A stretch of 64,000 nt of DNA from a bacterium. GTDB taxonomy: Bacteria > Desulfobacterota > DSWW01. Of this stretch, positions 17,394 through 26,391 are shown piece by piece. How positions within the stretch are numbered: the stretch's first letter is position 1; each line of letters opens with the position of its first letter. Both the position numbers and the translations under genes were made by a program. The stretch lies in assembly GCA_028277985.1 (NCBI GenBank), contig JANQFG010000249.1, forward strand, positions 29,877-93,876, in the 5' to 3' direction. The notes beneath the pieces were generated by a model, which was not told the DNA's origin, made no database searches, and saw only the letters and a program-made list of their open reading frames with translations.

Positions 17394-18769
17394 ACGAATT
17401 CCTGTCGGCGCTGCTGGCCAACGCTGCCGCCCTCCCGACCAATCTAAGGCGCGGGATGCACCCCGGCGCACCTCCGGCCGACGACGCGCTCACCCATCGG
17501 ATGCGCCGGAATTTCCTCTTCCACATTCACCCGGTTCGGGTCGCGACCCGGACGCTGGAGGCCAGGGCCACCCTCGGACTGGGGCTCATGACTCTTGCCC
17601 TTTTCTTCGTACTCGTAGCGAGCGGTGTCTTGCTGATGGTCTATTATGTCCCCACACCCGGTGAGGCCCATGAGAGCATCCAGGACATCGAGTATGCCGT
17701 GACCTTTGGCGGTTTTCTGCGTGCCCTTCATCGTTGGGCGGGCCACGCCATGGTTCTCACCTCGTTCTTGCATCTGCTGAGAGTCGCTTTTACCGGGGGC
17801 TACTTCCGTCGAGAGCTCAACTGGGCCATAGGACTTGGGCTGTTCCTGCTCACCCTGGGGACTGCGTTCACAGGGTACCTGCTGCCATGGGATCAGCTTT
17901 CATTCTGGGCGGTGAGCGTATCTGCGAGCTTGCTCGAATATCTCCCGTGGATCGGCAACTCGTTGAAGAAGCTGCTCCTGGGAGGAGGCGCGGTGGGCCA
18001 GGCGGCGCTCATCCGATTCTATATGCTACATGTTGCCTTTCTGCCCGGCCTCATGGCGGCGCTGTTCCTCGTCCACCTCTGGAGGATTCGAAAGGACGGA
18101 GGCCTCGCCCGGGAACCGGGGGAGGCGGAGGCGGCTTCCACCGTTCCCACTTGGCCCCACCTTCTGCTGCGTGAGGCGATCCTCGTCATCGTCCTGCTGA
18201 CTCTGCTCTGCCTGACCGCCACGTTCGTTTCGGCCCCACTGGGGGCGGCGCCGGATATTCACAACCCGTCCAACCCGGAAAAGACCCCCTGGTATTTCCT
18301 CTGGATCCAGGAAATGGTCAGCTACTCGGCGCCCGTGGGTGGGTTCGTCTTTCCGGGGTTCCTGCTCGCGGGTCTGCTGCTTCTGCCGCTGATGGAACGG
18401 GAACCGGAAGGCGTGGGGCGTTGGTTCGGCGGCCCCGGCAGGCGGGCGGTGGTTGGTGTTGCCTCCGTCCTCGCGGTGGGCGCGTTCGTACTCTTCGAAT
18501 GGGGGTTCATGCAGCAGGGGGCTGCCTCATGGCTCGCCTCGAGGCCTCCTGTGATTCGTGATCTCCTGAATCCAGCCACCGGCATGCTGATCCTGGCTGC
18601 TCTGGCCTTCTCGCTTGCAGGAATCCGGACCCGATCGACCCGTGCCGCCTTCCTCGCAGGAATCGCGGTGCTCCTTGTGGCCGTGATCGGATTCACCCTT
18701 GTGGCGTGGTGCCGCGGGCCAATGTGGGCCTTCTTCTGGCCCTGGGAGGAATGGACCCTTGTCCGATAG
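17390..18769 (+). CDS. cytochrome b, bc/b6f type
   Basis: The 459-residue inner-membrane protein is the quinol-oxidising haem b subunit. The two haems should be held by H114 with H128 and by H214 with H229; the second pair has 14 residues between the histidines, as in cytochrome b6, against 13 in mitochondrial cytochrome b. LPWDQLSFWAV and NPEKTPWYFLWIQEMVSY (the subunit-IV-like quinol-site segment) are present, so the b6 and subunit IV parts are fused. The start is a GTG overlapping the Rieske stop; a much longer frame beginning at 16979 is read through the Rieske gene and is rejected. The product works with the Rieske protein and the seven-haem cytochrome downstream. Confidence 0.9.
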   Translation: MNEFLSALLANAAALPTNLRRGMHPGAPPADDALTHRMRRNFLFHIHPVRVATRTLEARATLGLGLMTLALFFVLVASGVLLMVYYVPTPGEAHESIQDIEYAVTFGGFLRALHRWAGHAMVLTSFLHLLRVAFTGGYFRRELNWAIGLGLFLLTLGTAFTGYLLPWDQLSFWAVSVSASLLEYLPWIGNSLKKLLLGGGAVGQAALIRFYMLHVAFLPGLMAALFLVHLWRIRKDGGLAREPGEAEAASTVPTWPHLLLREAILVIVLLTLLCLTATFVSAPLGAAPDIHNPSNPEKTPWYFLWIQEMVSYSAPVGGFVFPGFLLAGLLLLPLMEREPEGVGRWFGGPGRRAVVGVASVLAVGAFVLFEWGFMQQGAASWLASRPPVIRDLLNPATGMLILAALAFSLAGIRTRSTRAAFLAGIAVLLVAVIGFTLVAWCRGPMWAFFWPWEEWTLVR

Positions 18770-19775
18770 GGAGTTGGACACTCAGCACCGCCTCTTGCGG
18801 GTCTCCTTTCTCGTGGCAGCGTGCGCGCTCCTGTCTGTGCTGCTGCTCATCGTGATCCGTACAGGGCAGGCGCCCTGGCGCATTCTGCAGGAGCGGTTTC
18901 TCGAGCAGTATGCGGACGGTGAAGCAGGCGATGATGATGTGGTCATTCGCCAGCACTTCACCTGCGCCCGGAAAGTCGACCGCTGCCCAAGCTGCCATCT
19001 GGGAATGGAGCGGAAGGATCTTGCGGATGAGAGTGTTCCGCTTCCCTTTCGCGCCCATGGGCCGGCTCTGGGGGGGCATCGGCCGGACCGGGTCGGTTGT
19101 ACCGCCTGTCACGGAGGCGTCGGCCGTGCTCTTGATCCGCTCATAGCGCACAGTCTGGCCGGCAGGGAAACGACGGACCCTCTGATGGGACAACCCCACA
19201 TCCAGGCCAGCTGTGCGAGGTGCCATGTGCCGGGCGCGCAGGCGGGGCAGGATCGACTCGAGCAGGGGGCGTGGCTCTACCTCGGTCTGGGCTGCATGCT
19301 CTGTCATCCCCTGCACGAGGGAGGCCGGGGCGGACTGGATTTCGGTCCCGACTTGACCATGATCGGCCGGAAGGGGCTCGACTACCTGAAGACGAGTCTG
19401 ATCGAGCCGACAGAGAACTTCCCCGGCTCCACCATGCCGAGTTTTCGCCTTTCCCTGGAAAAGGAGCCCGAAGCGACCGAGAGCCTGCTCATCTACCTGG
19501 AGAGCCTGGTGCTCGACCGGCACCCGGGTTGCGGTGCGCGCGAGAAATCGAGAAGCCTGGTGCTCAGGCCCTGCGGCACCTGTCATGCGGGTGAGGGCGG
19601 AAGGGCGGGCGGCCGCATGGAGCACCGTTGTACCTATATCCTAAGGAAGTCAGGTGAGCTTCGCTGCGGAAACTGCCACGCCTCCGGGACCCCGAAGGCA
19701 GCCCGAGGAGGAGGGTACTGCCCTCTCACGATGCAGCACCGCGAATCCTGTTCCGCCTGCCACGATGGAATATGA
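18759..19775 (+). CDS. membrane-anchored seven-haem cytochrome c
   Basis: The 338-residue protein has an N-terminal membrane anchor (about residues 12-32, LLRVSFLVAACALLSVLLLIV) and seven CxxCH haem sites: CPSCH, CTACH, CARCH, CMLCH, CGTCH, CGNCH and CSACH. It should sit on the periplasmic face and take electrons from the Rieske/cytochrome b pair or from the GMC enzyme encoded two genes later. The TTG at 18759 is preferred because GGAGGA stands eight bases upstream; it overlaps the cytochrome b end by 11 bases. Its stop overlaps the next start (ATGA), so translation is probably coupled. The segment around CMLCH followed by DLTMIGRKGLDYLKTSL resembles a class I cytochrome c domain. Confidence 0.88.
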   Translation: MSDRELDTQHRLLRVSFLVAACALLSVLLLIVIRTGQAPWRILQERFLEQYADGEAGDDDVVIRQHFTCARKVDRCPSCHLGMERKDLADESVPLPFRAHGPALGGHRPDRVGCTACHGGVGRALDPLIAHSLAGRETTDPLMGQPHIQASCARCHVPGAQAGQDRLEQGAWLYLGLGCMLCHPLHEGGRGGLDFGPDLTMIGRKGLDYLKTSLIEPTENFPGSTMPSFRLSLEKEPEATESLLIYLESLVLDRHPGCGAREKSRSLVLRPCGTCHAGEGGRAGGRMEHRCTYILRKSGELRCGNCHASGTPKAARGGGYCPLTMQHRESCSACHDGI

Positions 19776-20359
19776 GGCGAAGGACCATGTCATGCACACG
19801 TAGAGAGATGCTCGTGGCCCTGGCCGGGCTCGGGAGCACCTCGCTGATCATTCCGAGGATCGTGAGCGGGGAGCTCCCGGCGCCCGAAGAAGGGCGCCCT
19901 TTCGACTCGGAGCAACGTGAAACGATCGCAGCAGCCGTGGACCGACTGCTTCCAGGTGCAAAGGCGGCAGGGGTGCCCGAATACTTCGACCACTGGCTCT
20001 CGGAAGAATCTTTCAGGCCCGTTCGGAACTACTTTTCGCACGGTGCCCGGCACCTCGACGGTACCGCCCGGAAGCTACACGGCAAGGTCTTTGTCAAATG
20101 CAGCGGTGAGCAGCAGGATGAGATCCTGAAAACCTTTTCGGCCGGTGATTTCAAGGCCGGCAAGTTCGATGGCACCGTCTTCTTCCGGCAGTTGATGGAG
20201 CTGACCCTGGAAGGCTATCTATCCGATCCGAAGTACGGGGGAAACCGCGACCGGGCCGGCTGGCGCTGGATCGGTATCCCGGATGGGCTGCGCTCCTGCT
20301 GGTGGAACCCGAACGGAGTGAACATGGTCCTGGCCCCGGACGAGGGCTTCCAGGACTGA
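19772..20359 (+). CDS. gluconate 2-dehydrogenase subunit 3-family protein
   Basis: The 195-residue protein begins with a twin-arginine signal (TRREMLVALAGLG) and then matches the small subunit of periplasmic gluconate-2-dehydrogenase-type enzymes: DSEQRETIAAAVDRLLPGAK and, near the end, ELTLEGYLSDPKYGGNRDRAGWRWIG. These small subunits help export and anchor a GMC-type flavoprotein that lacks its own signal. The partner is plausibly the GMC oxidoreductase encoded 58 bp downstream, which indeed shows no signal peptide and could be carried across the membrane by this Tat substrate. The ATG at 19772 overlaps the cytochrome stop; an internal ATG at 19787 is an alternative. Confidence 0.85.
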   Translation: MRRRTMSCTRREMLVALAGLGSTSLIIPRIVSGELPAPEEGRPFDSEQRETIAAAVDRLLPGAKAAGVPEYFDHWLSEESFRPVRNYFSHGARHLDGTARKLHGKVFVKCSGEQQDEILKTFSAGDFKAGKFDGTVFFRQLMELTLEGYLSDPKYGGNRDRAGWRWIGIPDGLRSCWWNPNGVNMVLAPDEGFQD

Positions 20360-20377
20360 AGGTACGCAACGAAGCGT

Positions 20378-20414
20378 CCCCTCTCTCTTGAGGGAGAGGG
20401 TTAGGGTGAGGGTG
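20378..20414. repeat. short palindromic intergenic repeat
   Basis: A CCCTCTC...GAGGGAGAGG hairpin is followed by GTTAGGGTGAGGGTG. I know this word as a common dispersed intergenic repeat of proteobacterial genomes, which yields PHPNPLPQERG-like peptides when translated in reverse. Here it fills the gap before the GMC gene, and its last bases (GAGGGTG) act as the ribosome site for the ATG at 20418. Confidence 0.6.
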
Positions 20415-20417
20415 TCC

Positions 20418-22088
20418 ATGCGCTTCACCGAGCAAGCAGACGTCGTGGTTATCGGCAGCGGGGCAGGGGGGGCTCCGGCGGCAGCGACCCTCGCCGAGGC
20501 CGGGGCCAGCGTCGTGATCCTGGAGAAGGGCCCCTATTACACCTCCGGGGATTTTGTCCACGACGAGGTGAAGCTTTGCCGCCGCGACTTCTGGGTCCCG
20601 TACCTGGATGACGAACCCCACACGATTCGAAAATCGGACGCGAAACCTGCCAAGCGGACCCGTTCGGGATGGACGAGTTCCTGCGTGGGCGGTGCCACCG
20701 TGCACATGAGCGGCTTCTTCTACCGGTTCAAGCCATCCGATCTTCGACTGGCCGAGATGACAGGGGGGATCGAGAACGCGGAGATCGCCGACTGGCCGAT
20801 CGCGATGGAGGAATTGCTTCCCTACTATGACCTGCTGGAAGCGCGGATCGGCGTGTCGGGCCGGGCCGGCGTAAACCCCTTCGAGGTCCGGGGCCGACCC
20901 TTTCCTCTGCCCCCTCTCCGGCCCCATCCGGCGGCTGCCCTGTTCGACAAAGCCGCCCGTTCCATGGGCTACCATCCCTATCCCACCCCTCGGGCGATCG
21001 CCTCGCGCGTCTTCGGGCAGAGGCCGCCCTGCAACTACTGCGGCCTTTGCGGTGACTACGGCTGCGAGAACGCCTCGAAGTCGAGCTGTCTGGTCACCTT
21101 CATCCCCGCGGCCGAGGCAACGGGCCGTTGTCAGGTCAAGGCGCTGTGCCTGGCCCGCCGCATCCTGGTGGATGCGTCCGACAGGGTCCAGGGGGTCGAA
21201 TACCTCGATGCGCACGGAGAGGTTCGCAGGATCGGCGCTCGGGTCGTCTGCCTTGCAGCATCAGCCGTTGAGAGCGCCCGGCTGCTCCTGATGTCCGAAG
21301 ACAACCGCTTTCCTCACGGCCTTGCCAACAACAACGGGCTCGTCGGCAAGAACCTGACCTTCTCCACCCTGGCAAAGGGCACGGCCGTCTTCGACCGAAA
21401 GGCTATCATCGACAGAGTCGGGCCCAACGGCATGGACCTTCCCTTCTTTCAGAGGTCCGTCCAGGACCACTACTGGATGGAGGATGCCGAAACCGCCATG
21501 CCCAAGGGCGGGACCTACAACTTCATCATCGAGCACCCGAATCCGATCAACGCGGCCGTTCGGTTGGTCGCAAGGGATCACTGGAAGGTCTTCGGCGAAG
21601 AGCTCAAGGAGAGGCTTCGGCGGCACTTTCTGGAGATGTTGACGGTCGAGTTCGAGGTCTTCGGCGAGTCCCTTCCTTGGAAGGGCTCGTATGTGGATCT
21701 GGATCCGGAGAGAAAGGATCGGTTCGGCCTGCCCGTTGCACGAATCACCGCTCGCAATCATCCCGCAGCAGATGAAGTGAGCGTGAAGATGCTCAGGCAC
21801 GGCATGGAGATGCTCGAGGCGATCCAACCCAGGGCGGAGAGTATTTCTGCCTGGTCGTGGAAGGATACGACCTACCACCTCCAGCAGGGAACCTGCCGTT
21901 TCGGAAAGGACCCGGCGCGGTCCGTCCTGGATTCGGCCTGCCAGGCCCACGAGGTCAGGAATCTCTATGTGACGGACGGCAGCTTCATGCCCACCTCGGG
22001 CGGGGCCCCGTCCACCGCGACTACCATGGCGAACAGCCTGCGGGTGGGCAGCCTGATTCGAGAGCGGTTCCTCCGGAGGGAGGTCTGA
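20418..22088 (+). CDS. GMC-family oxidoreductase
   Basis: This 556-residue FAD enzyme has the N-terminal dinucleotide motif VVVIGSGAGGAPAAATLAEAG. It then has SSCVGGATVHMSG (the FAD-covering region), a Cys-rich insert CNYCGLCGDYGC typical of the bacterial membrane-coupled subgroup, and the C-terminal motif QQGTCRFGKDPARSVLD...LYVTDGSFMPTSGG. Enzymes of this group oxidise alcohols, sugars or steroids and pass electrons to cytochromes instead of oxygen. At the usual G-x-N-P-T position it reads GGAPSTATT, so the second catalytic Asn/His pair needs checking. It lacks a signal peptide and probably travels with the Tat-signalled small subunit. The ATG at 20418 is used because the ten codons before it lie inside an intergenic repeat. 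Confidence 0.88.
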   Translation: MRFTEQADVVVIGSGAGGAPAAATLAEAGASVVILEKGPYYTSGDFVHDEVKLCRRDFWVPYLDDEPHTIRKSDAKPAKRTRSGWTSSCVGGATVHMSGFFYRFKPSDLRLAEMTGGIENAEIADWPIAMEELLPYYDLLEARIGVSGRAGVNPFEVRGRPFPLPPLRPHPAAALFDKAARSMGYHPYPTPRAIASRVFGQRPPCNYCGLCGDYGCENASKSSCLVTFIPAAEATGRCQVKALCLARRILVDASDRVQGVEYLDAHGEVRRIGARVVCLAASAVESARLLLMSEDNRFPHGLANNNGLVGKNLTFSTLAKGTAVFDRKAIIDRVGPNGMDLPFFQRSVQDHYWMEDAETAMPKGGTYNFIIEHPNPINAAVRLVARDHWKVFGEELKERLRRHFLEMLTVEFEVFGESLPWKGSYVDLDPERKDRFGLPVARITARNHPAADEVSVKMLRHGMEMLEAIQPRAESISAWSWKDTTYHLQQGTCRFGKDPARSVLDSACQAHEVRNLYVTDGSFMPTSGGAPSTATTMANSLRVGSLIRERFLRREV

Positions 22089-22096
22089 GCGCTCCT

Positions 22097-23395
22097 TCAG
22101 CTTTCTTCGGAATCGTGTGAGAACTCCGAGACGAGCACCCGTATCTTGCCGCTTGCATCCGGCTCGAGTCGGTCCTTCCGCTCTATTTCGAGACGGATAC
22201 CGGGCGGGAACTTCCTCTCAAGCGCAGCCAGGATCTCTTCTCCGACCTTTTCAAGATAGGAGGGCTCCGCCACGACAAAAATCCGGAAGAGGCTTCCGGA
22301 CCGCTGCACGATACGATACTGGGCGATCTCTTCGTACTTTCCCAGCACTTCGTAAAAACTGTGAAACGTGCACCTGGAGCCGTCGGGCAGGAGAGCAACG
22401 TCATCTTCGCGACCGATGATTTGGGTAATTCTCTTCCGTTGTATTCCGTCCGTACCGTCCAGAGACGCATAGACGGCATGGTCTCCCTGATCGTACCGAA
22501 TAAAGGGCATCACCTCGGCCGCCAGGTCGGTGACGACGACTCGGCCCGGCTCCCCCGGGGCAACCGGGTTTCCATCGTTGTCCAGGAATTCGAAGTATGT
22601 CAGGTCTTCGCACAGGCGCAGCCCGTCGCGGGTAGGTGTTTCATGCGCCATGACGCCCATTTCCACCGACCCATAGCTCTCCACCAGCTCGGTCCCGAAG
22701 GCCTTGCGGTAGAGGTTTCGATGGTTCTCACGGATCACCTCGGCGGTCCCGATGACCATGGGCCGAAACTGCGCAGGCCCCAGACGACGAGATGCCAATT
22801 CCAGGGCGAGCCTATCAAGGTGTGAGCGATTGCCGTACAAGACGTCCGGCTTGTAGGCGAGAAACAGGTCCACCATATCGTCCGTAGGCGTTTCGTAGCT
22901 CACTACGAGTCTCCTCAGGAAACCCAGCCGCTGCACAAAACTCCGTGCATCCCTGAGTCTCCAGGGGGCTGTCAGAGACATGACCTTCTGCCTAACCGAA
23001 TAGCCGTTCATGAACAGCACACGCATCCATTTGGCCATCTGCAGAGCCCGTTCGTATGGGCCGCGATAGACTCGAAGCGGAATCCCCGTAGACCCGGACG
23101 TCATGTCGCTGGAACATCGGGAGAGATCCGTCCCCTGCTTTGCGAACGCCGCACTTTCTCGCTGCTTCAGAATTCTTCTGTCCGTGATTTCCAAACGGGA
23201 CAGATCCTTCGGCCCCCCGTATTCTCTCGTCGGATCGTAGCCTGCACGCTGCATCATCTCCCTGTAGTAGGGAACGTGCAAATAGGCGGATGTGAGTACG
23301 GCCCTGAGCCGTTCGTACACTTTCCTCTCCAGGAGAGACGGGGGCAGCTTCGCATCGGACATGACCTGTCGAAAGGCGAGTGCATTCTTGAGCAT
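22097..23395 (-). CDS. CapK/PaaK-like adenylate-forming ligase
   Basis: The 432-residue protein resembles phenylacetate-CoA ligase and the CapK proteins of polysaccharide clusters. The adenylate-binding loop SSDMTSGSTGIPLRVYRG, the LVESYGSVEMGVMAHE segment, and RYDQGDHA followed by the C-terminal AMP-binding domain are visible. Such proteins activate a carboxylic acid as an acyl-adenylate. In glycan clusters they are thought to prepare acyl or amino-acid decorations. It is the last gene of a minus-strand group with a GNAT acetyltransferase and asparagine synthase (gaps of 8-13 bp), which supports a role in decorating a glycan or small molecule, not aromatic breakdown. The ATG is at 23395. Confidence 0.82.
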   Translation of the reverse strand: MLKNALAFRQVMSDAKLPPSLLERKVYERLRAVLTSAYLHVPYYREMMQRAGYDPTREYGGPKDLSRLEITDRRILKQRESAAFAKQGTDLSRCSSDMTSGSTGIPLRVYRGPYERALQMAKWMRVLFMNGYSVRQKVMSLTAPWRLRDARSFVQRLGFLRRLVVSYETPTDDMVDLFLAYKPDVLYGNRSHLDRLALELASRRLGPAQFRPMVIGTAEVIRENHRNLYRKAFGTELVESYGSVEMGVMAHETPTRDGLRLCEDLTYFEFLDNDGNPVAPGEPGRVVVTDLAAEVMPFIRYDQGDHAVYASLDGTDGIQRKRITQIIGREDDVALLPDGSRCTFHSFYEVLGKYEEIAQYRIVQRSGSLFRIFVVAEPSYLEKVGEEILAALERKFPPGIRLEIERKDRLEPDASGKIRVLVSEFSHDSEES

Positions 23396-23408
23396 GGGAT
23401 GCTATTCC

Positions 23409-24386
23409 TCAGGACCGTGTCCCTGAAAAGACTCGACGCAGGATAACGGTGTCTGCTGAATGAATACGTCCGCTGTCCCTGTAAGCCTTCTGCATTGTAT
23501 GATTCGTGGCGTGAGTAACGTTCAGCAGTCTGAACTCATGGGCGAGGATCTCGGTAAGCAATCCAGTCAGCCCCTGATAAAGCCCCTGACCGCGATGTTC
23601 TTCGCTTACAGCACTGAGCAACTGGGTGTACGTGTCTCCCTCGAGCCCGGGTTTCTTTCCCACGGCGCTGAAGCCACATACTCGAGAAACACGGGTATCG
23701 ATTGCGATCAGGAACTGTTCCGGCGGCACTCCTGTGAAATTCAAATTCATCAGGGCCAGAATATACTCAACGCCGGGGCGTCGCTCGAGCAGAAACGGAT
23801 CTGTGAAATGTCGGCTGTGGCCCGATTCGGAAAAGGACCGGCGACAAAGTCGAAGAATCTCCTCGCGGCAAGAAGATATTCGAGACCGCGGGACCCCGGA
23901 TAGGGAAGTGTATTCGATTTCTTCTCTTCCGCGAATCGTCTCCTTGAGCCGGAGGTCGCCGACTCTGCAAGTGTAGAGACGGCGCTTTTCCACCTCCTCG
24001 AAGCCAGACCTGAGGAGTGCCTTGTACGCCGGCTGTCCCGGGACCACCTTCGCAGCCACGTAGGCCTCTCCCGAGGGTCTTGTTGTGAGCATCTTCTCGA
24101 GTTCCTCCTCGGAGAGTTCGTCGAGAACGGGATTTTCAAGAGCCGCACTCAGAAGATTGCCTTGCGGATCGTCCGCTTCCAGGACCAGATACCATACGGA
24201 AAGCCCGTACAGGTTCGATTCCAGCTCGTTTTGATGAGCCGTCCATCGCAACCTCCCTCCAAGATGGTCCCTCTGCCGGGTCCAGGTTCCGTGTTCCAGG
24301 GCCTGACCCCCGGAAAGAAGGGGAGCCTTCTGTCCCAGAGGTTCATGGTACCCCATTTCCGGCCAGTCGCTACGATGATAGCTCAT
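23409..24386 (-). CDS. GNAT-family N-acetyltransferase
   Basis: The 325-residue protein carries a C-terminal GNAT domain: LLSAVSEEHRGQGLYQGLTG contains the acetyl-CoA pyrophosphate loop (R-G-Q-G-L-Y) and is followed by HATNHTMQKAYRDSG, as in sugar-amine acetyltransferases of the WecD type. The N-terminal half is also alpha/beta and may be a degenerate second GNAT domain (FEEVEKRRLYTCRVGDLRLKE). It probably acetylates an amino group on a sugar or related precursor. It sits between the CapK-like ligase and asparagine synthase genes with gaps of 13 and 8 bp, so the three are almost certainly cotranscribed. The ATG at 24386 gives the longest consistent frame. Confidence 0.72.
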   Translation of the reverse strand: MSYHRSDWPEMGYHEPLGQKAPLLSGGQALEHGTWTRQRDHLGGRLRWTAHQNELESNLYGLSVWYLVLEADDPQGNLLSAALENPVLDELSEEELEKMLTTRPSGEAYVAAKVVPGQPAYKALLRSGFEEVEKRRLYTCRVGDLRLKETIRGREEIEYTSLSGVPRSRISSCREEILRLCRRSFSESGHSRHFTDPFLLERRPGVEYILALMNLNFTGVPPEQFLIAIDTRVSRVCGFSAVGKKPGLEGDTYTQLLSAVSEEHRGQGLYQGLTGLLTEILAHEFRLLNVTHATNHTMQKAYRDSGRIHSADTVILRRVFSGTRS

Positions 24387-24394
24387 GCGTCGAC

Positions 24395-26329
24395 TTACAT
24401 TGCCTGGAGTGGTTTTCTATCCAGGAACAAGTTTGCCCAGATCTCAAAATTCACGAGTCTCCAGATGGCCTGCAGCTGCTCTTCGTGCAGACTGGAGAGA
24501 TTCTCGAAACATTGGGGGATCATTCGTCCGTTGTAGATGCCGCGTCTCTGGATGCCCGGGAGGATGGAATCGAGCACCCACTCCTGAAGTGCAGGGAAAC
24601 TGAAGAAATGCCTCAGGGGAGTGGCAAAACCGATCTTGTATCTGTAGGCGAATCGTCTGCCAAAATGCCTCGATGCGATCTTCTTCAGCACGACCTTCGT
24701 TCCTTTTGTGACCGAACGGTGTCTCCTGGCCAGGTACTGTGTAGGGATTCGCCTTGCGAGTTCGACAAGATGATGATCGATCAAGGGCACGCGATTCTCG
24801 ATGGAATTCGCCATCGTCATCTTGTCTTGCCTCATGAGGACGTCAACGAGCCACGTCCTGAGTTCGTACCGTTGCGCCTTCCTGACGAAATCACCCGTCC
24901 CGGAATGGAAGAGCTCTCTCCTCCTCGTCATGAATCGCTCGATGCGGAAATCTTCCTTGATTTCCCTCAGGGTTTCCTGGCTCAGATAGGATGACCTCGT
25001 GATATACCAGTCGACGTGGTCGAAACGATCGGGCGACAAGGTCATGTATCGTTCCCAGATGTAATGCTTCAAGTATGGATTGTTCCTTATCAGGAAAGAG
25101 TAAGCTCTGTTGTCGAGAAGATGCCCGCCGTAGAATCTTTCGTACCCTGCAAAGAGCTCGTCGGCTCCCTCACCGCTCAGGAAGACGGTGAAGTATTCTC
25201 TTGCCTTTTCCGACAGCAATTTGATGGCCACCGAACTCGGATGCAGCAACGGGAAATCGTAGTGCCAGACAGAGGATCGGAGATTCTGAAGAAAGTACTC
25301 CTCTGTCAGCCTGAATTTGTACGACCGGATGTTGGCCGCACGTGCAACATAGTCGATCCAGGGTTCCTCGGAGAAGAGCGGATGCTCGAATACGATGGAA
25401 ATGGCCTGCAAGTCGTAATCTTTGAGATGGTTGCCTGCGAAGAGGGTGATCAGGGAGGAATCGATACCCCCGGAAAGCTGACACCCCACCTTCACATCAC
25501 TGATCATTCTCAGCTTCAGACTTCGTAACAAACCCCCTTCTACCCGATCGCAGACTTCCTGGAAATTCGAATTTTCCGGTTGATCCTCGTTGTATATGTC
25601 CCAGTATTTGTGTCTGCTTATGCCGCCTCCATCGATCACGACATATTCGCCCGGTTCCACGTTGTATACGTCCTTGAGAAGCGTCTCTCTTCCGTAAATG
25701 GCCCCGAACTTGGTGTGCTCGTCCAGGTGCGTTGGGTCCAGCCGGGGTTCGAACGCTTGGTTGAACAGGAAGGATTTGACTTCAGACGAGAAAAGAACCA
25801 GGTCGCCCTTGGTGTAGTAGTAGAGGGGCTTGATGCCCAGCCTGTCCCTTGCCAGGCAGATCCTTCTCTCCTTCAGATCGATGATGCAGATGGCAAACAT
25901 GCCGTTCAGCTTCTCCAGCATTTCCGGGAAGCCATAGTACTCGTACAGATACAGCAGGATTTCCGTGTCTGTCCTGCTCCTGAACACGAATCCTTTCTCT
26001 TCGAGGAAATCCCTGTATTCATATGCGTTGTAGACTTCTCCGTTGAATGCCAACAGGGTCTTTCGCTTCGGATCGATCATGGGCTGATGGCCATTGTCCG
26101 AAAGATCGATGATCTTCAACCGGTTACAGCCTATGGCACCTTCAAAGGGCACCTCTGATTCCGGAGGTTGGGATGGGTCGATTTCTCTCCAGTTCGTTCT
26201 GTCGAAGGAAAAAAGAACCACGCCGCTGTCGTCGGGGCCTCTATGGCGGATGCAGTCGGTCATTTCGACGAATTCATGGACCCGGCTGATCGGTTTGCCG
26301 GGATGGTACAGACCTACGAAGCCGCACAT
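24395..26329 (-). CDS. asnB: asparagine synthase (glutamine-hydrolysing)
   Basis: The 644-residue enzyme starts MCGFVGLY, so the N-terminal nucleophile is C2 of a class II glutamine amidotransferase domain (RHRGPDDSG and LAFNGEVYN are present). The synthetase domain contains the ATP pyrophosphate loop QLSGGIDSSLI. It makes asparagine, or transfers ammonia to another carboxylate, using glutamine and ATP. Paralogues of this length are common in polysaccharide and natural-product clusters, where they amidate sugar acids or peptides. It is first in a three-gene minus-strand operon with the GNAT and CapK-like genes, which favours a specialised amidation role over general asparagine supply. The product begins at the ATG at 26329. 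Confidence 0.9.
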   Translation of the reverse strand: MCGFVGLYHPGKPISRVHEFVEMTDCIRHRGPDDSGVVLFSFDRTNWREIDPSQPPESEVPFEGAIGCNRLKIIDLSDNGHQPMIDPKRKTLLAFNGEVYNAYEYRDFLEEKGFVFRSRTDTEILLYLYEYYGFPEMLEKLNGMFAICIIDLKERRICLARDRLGIKPLYYYTKGDLVLFSSEVKSFLFNQAFEPRLDPTHLDEHTKFGAIYGRETLLKDVYNVEPGEYVVIDGGGISRHKYWDIYNEDQPENSNFQEVCDRVEGGLLRSLKLRMISDVKVGCQLSGGIDSSLITLFAGNHLKDYDLQAISIVFEHPLFSEEPWIDYVARAANIRSYKFRLTEEYFLQNLRSSVWHYDFPLLHPSSVAIKLLSEKAREYFTVFLSGEGADELFAGYERFYGGHLLDNRAYSFLIRNNPYLKHYIWERYMTLSPDRFDHVDWYITRSSYLSQETLREIKEDFRIERFMTRRRELFHSGTGDFVRKAQRYELRTWLVDVLMRQDKMTMANSIENRVPLIDHHLVELARRIPTQYLARRHRSVTKGTKVVLKKIASRHFGRRFAYRYKIGFATPLRHFFSFPALQEWVLDSILPGIQRRGIYNGRMIPQCFENLSSLHEEQLQAIWRLVNFEIWANLFLDRKPLQAM

Positions 26330-26391
26330 GGATGCCTCATTTCTAGTTGCGGTTTTGCGTACTGCCGAAGGAATTCAATATACTCGGACAC

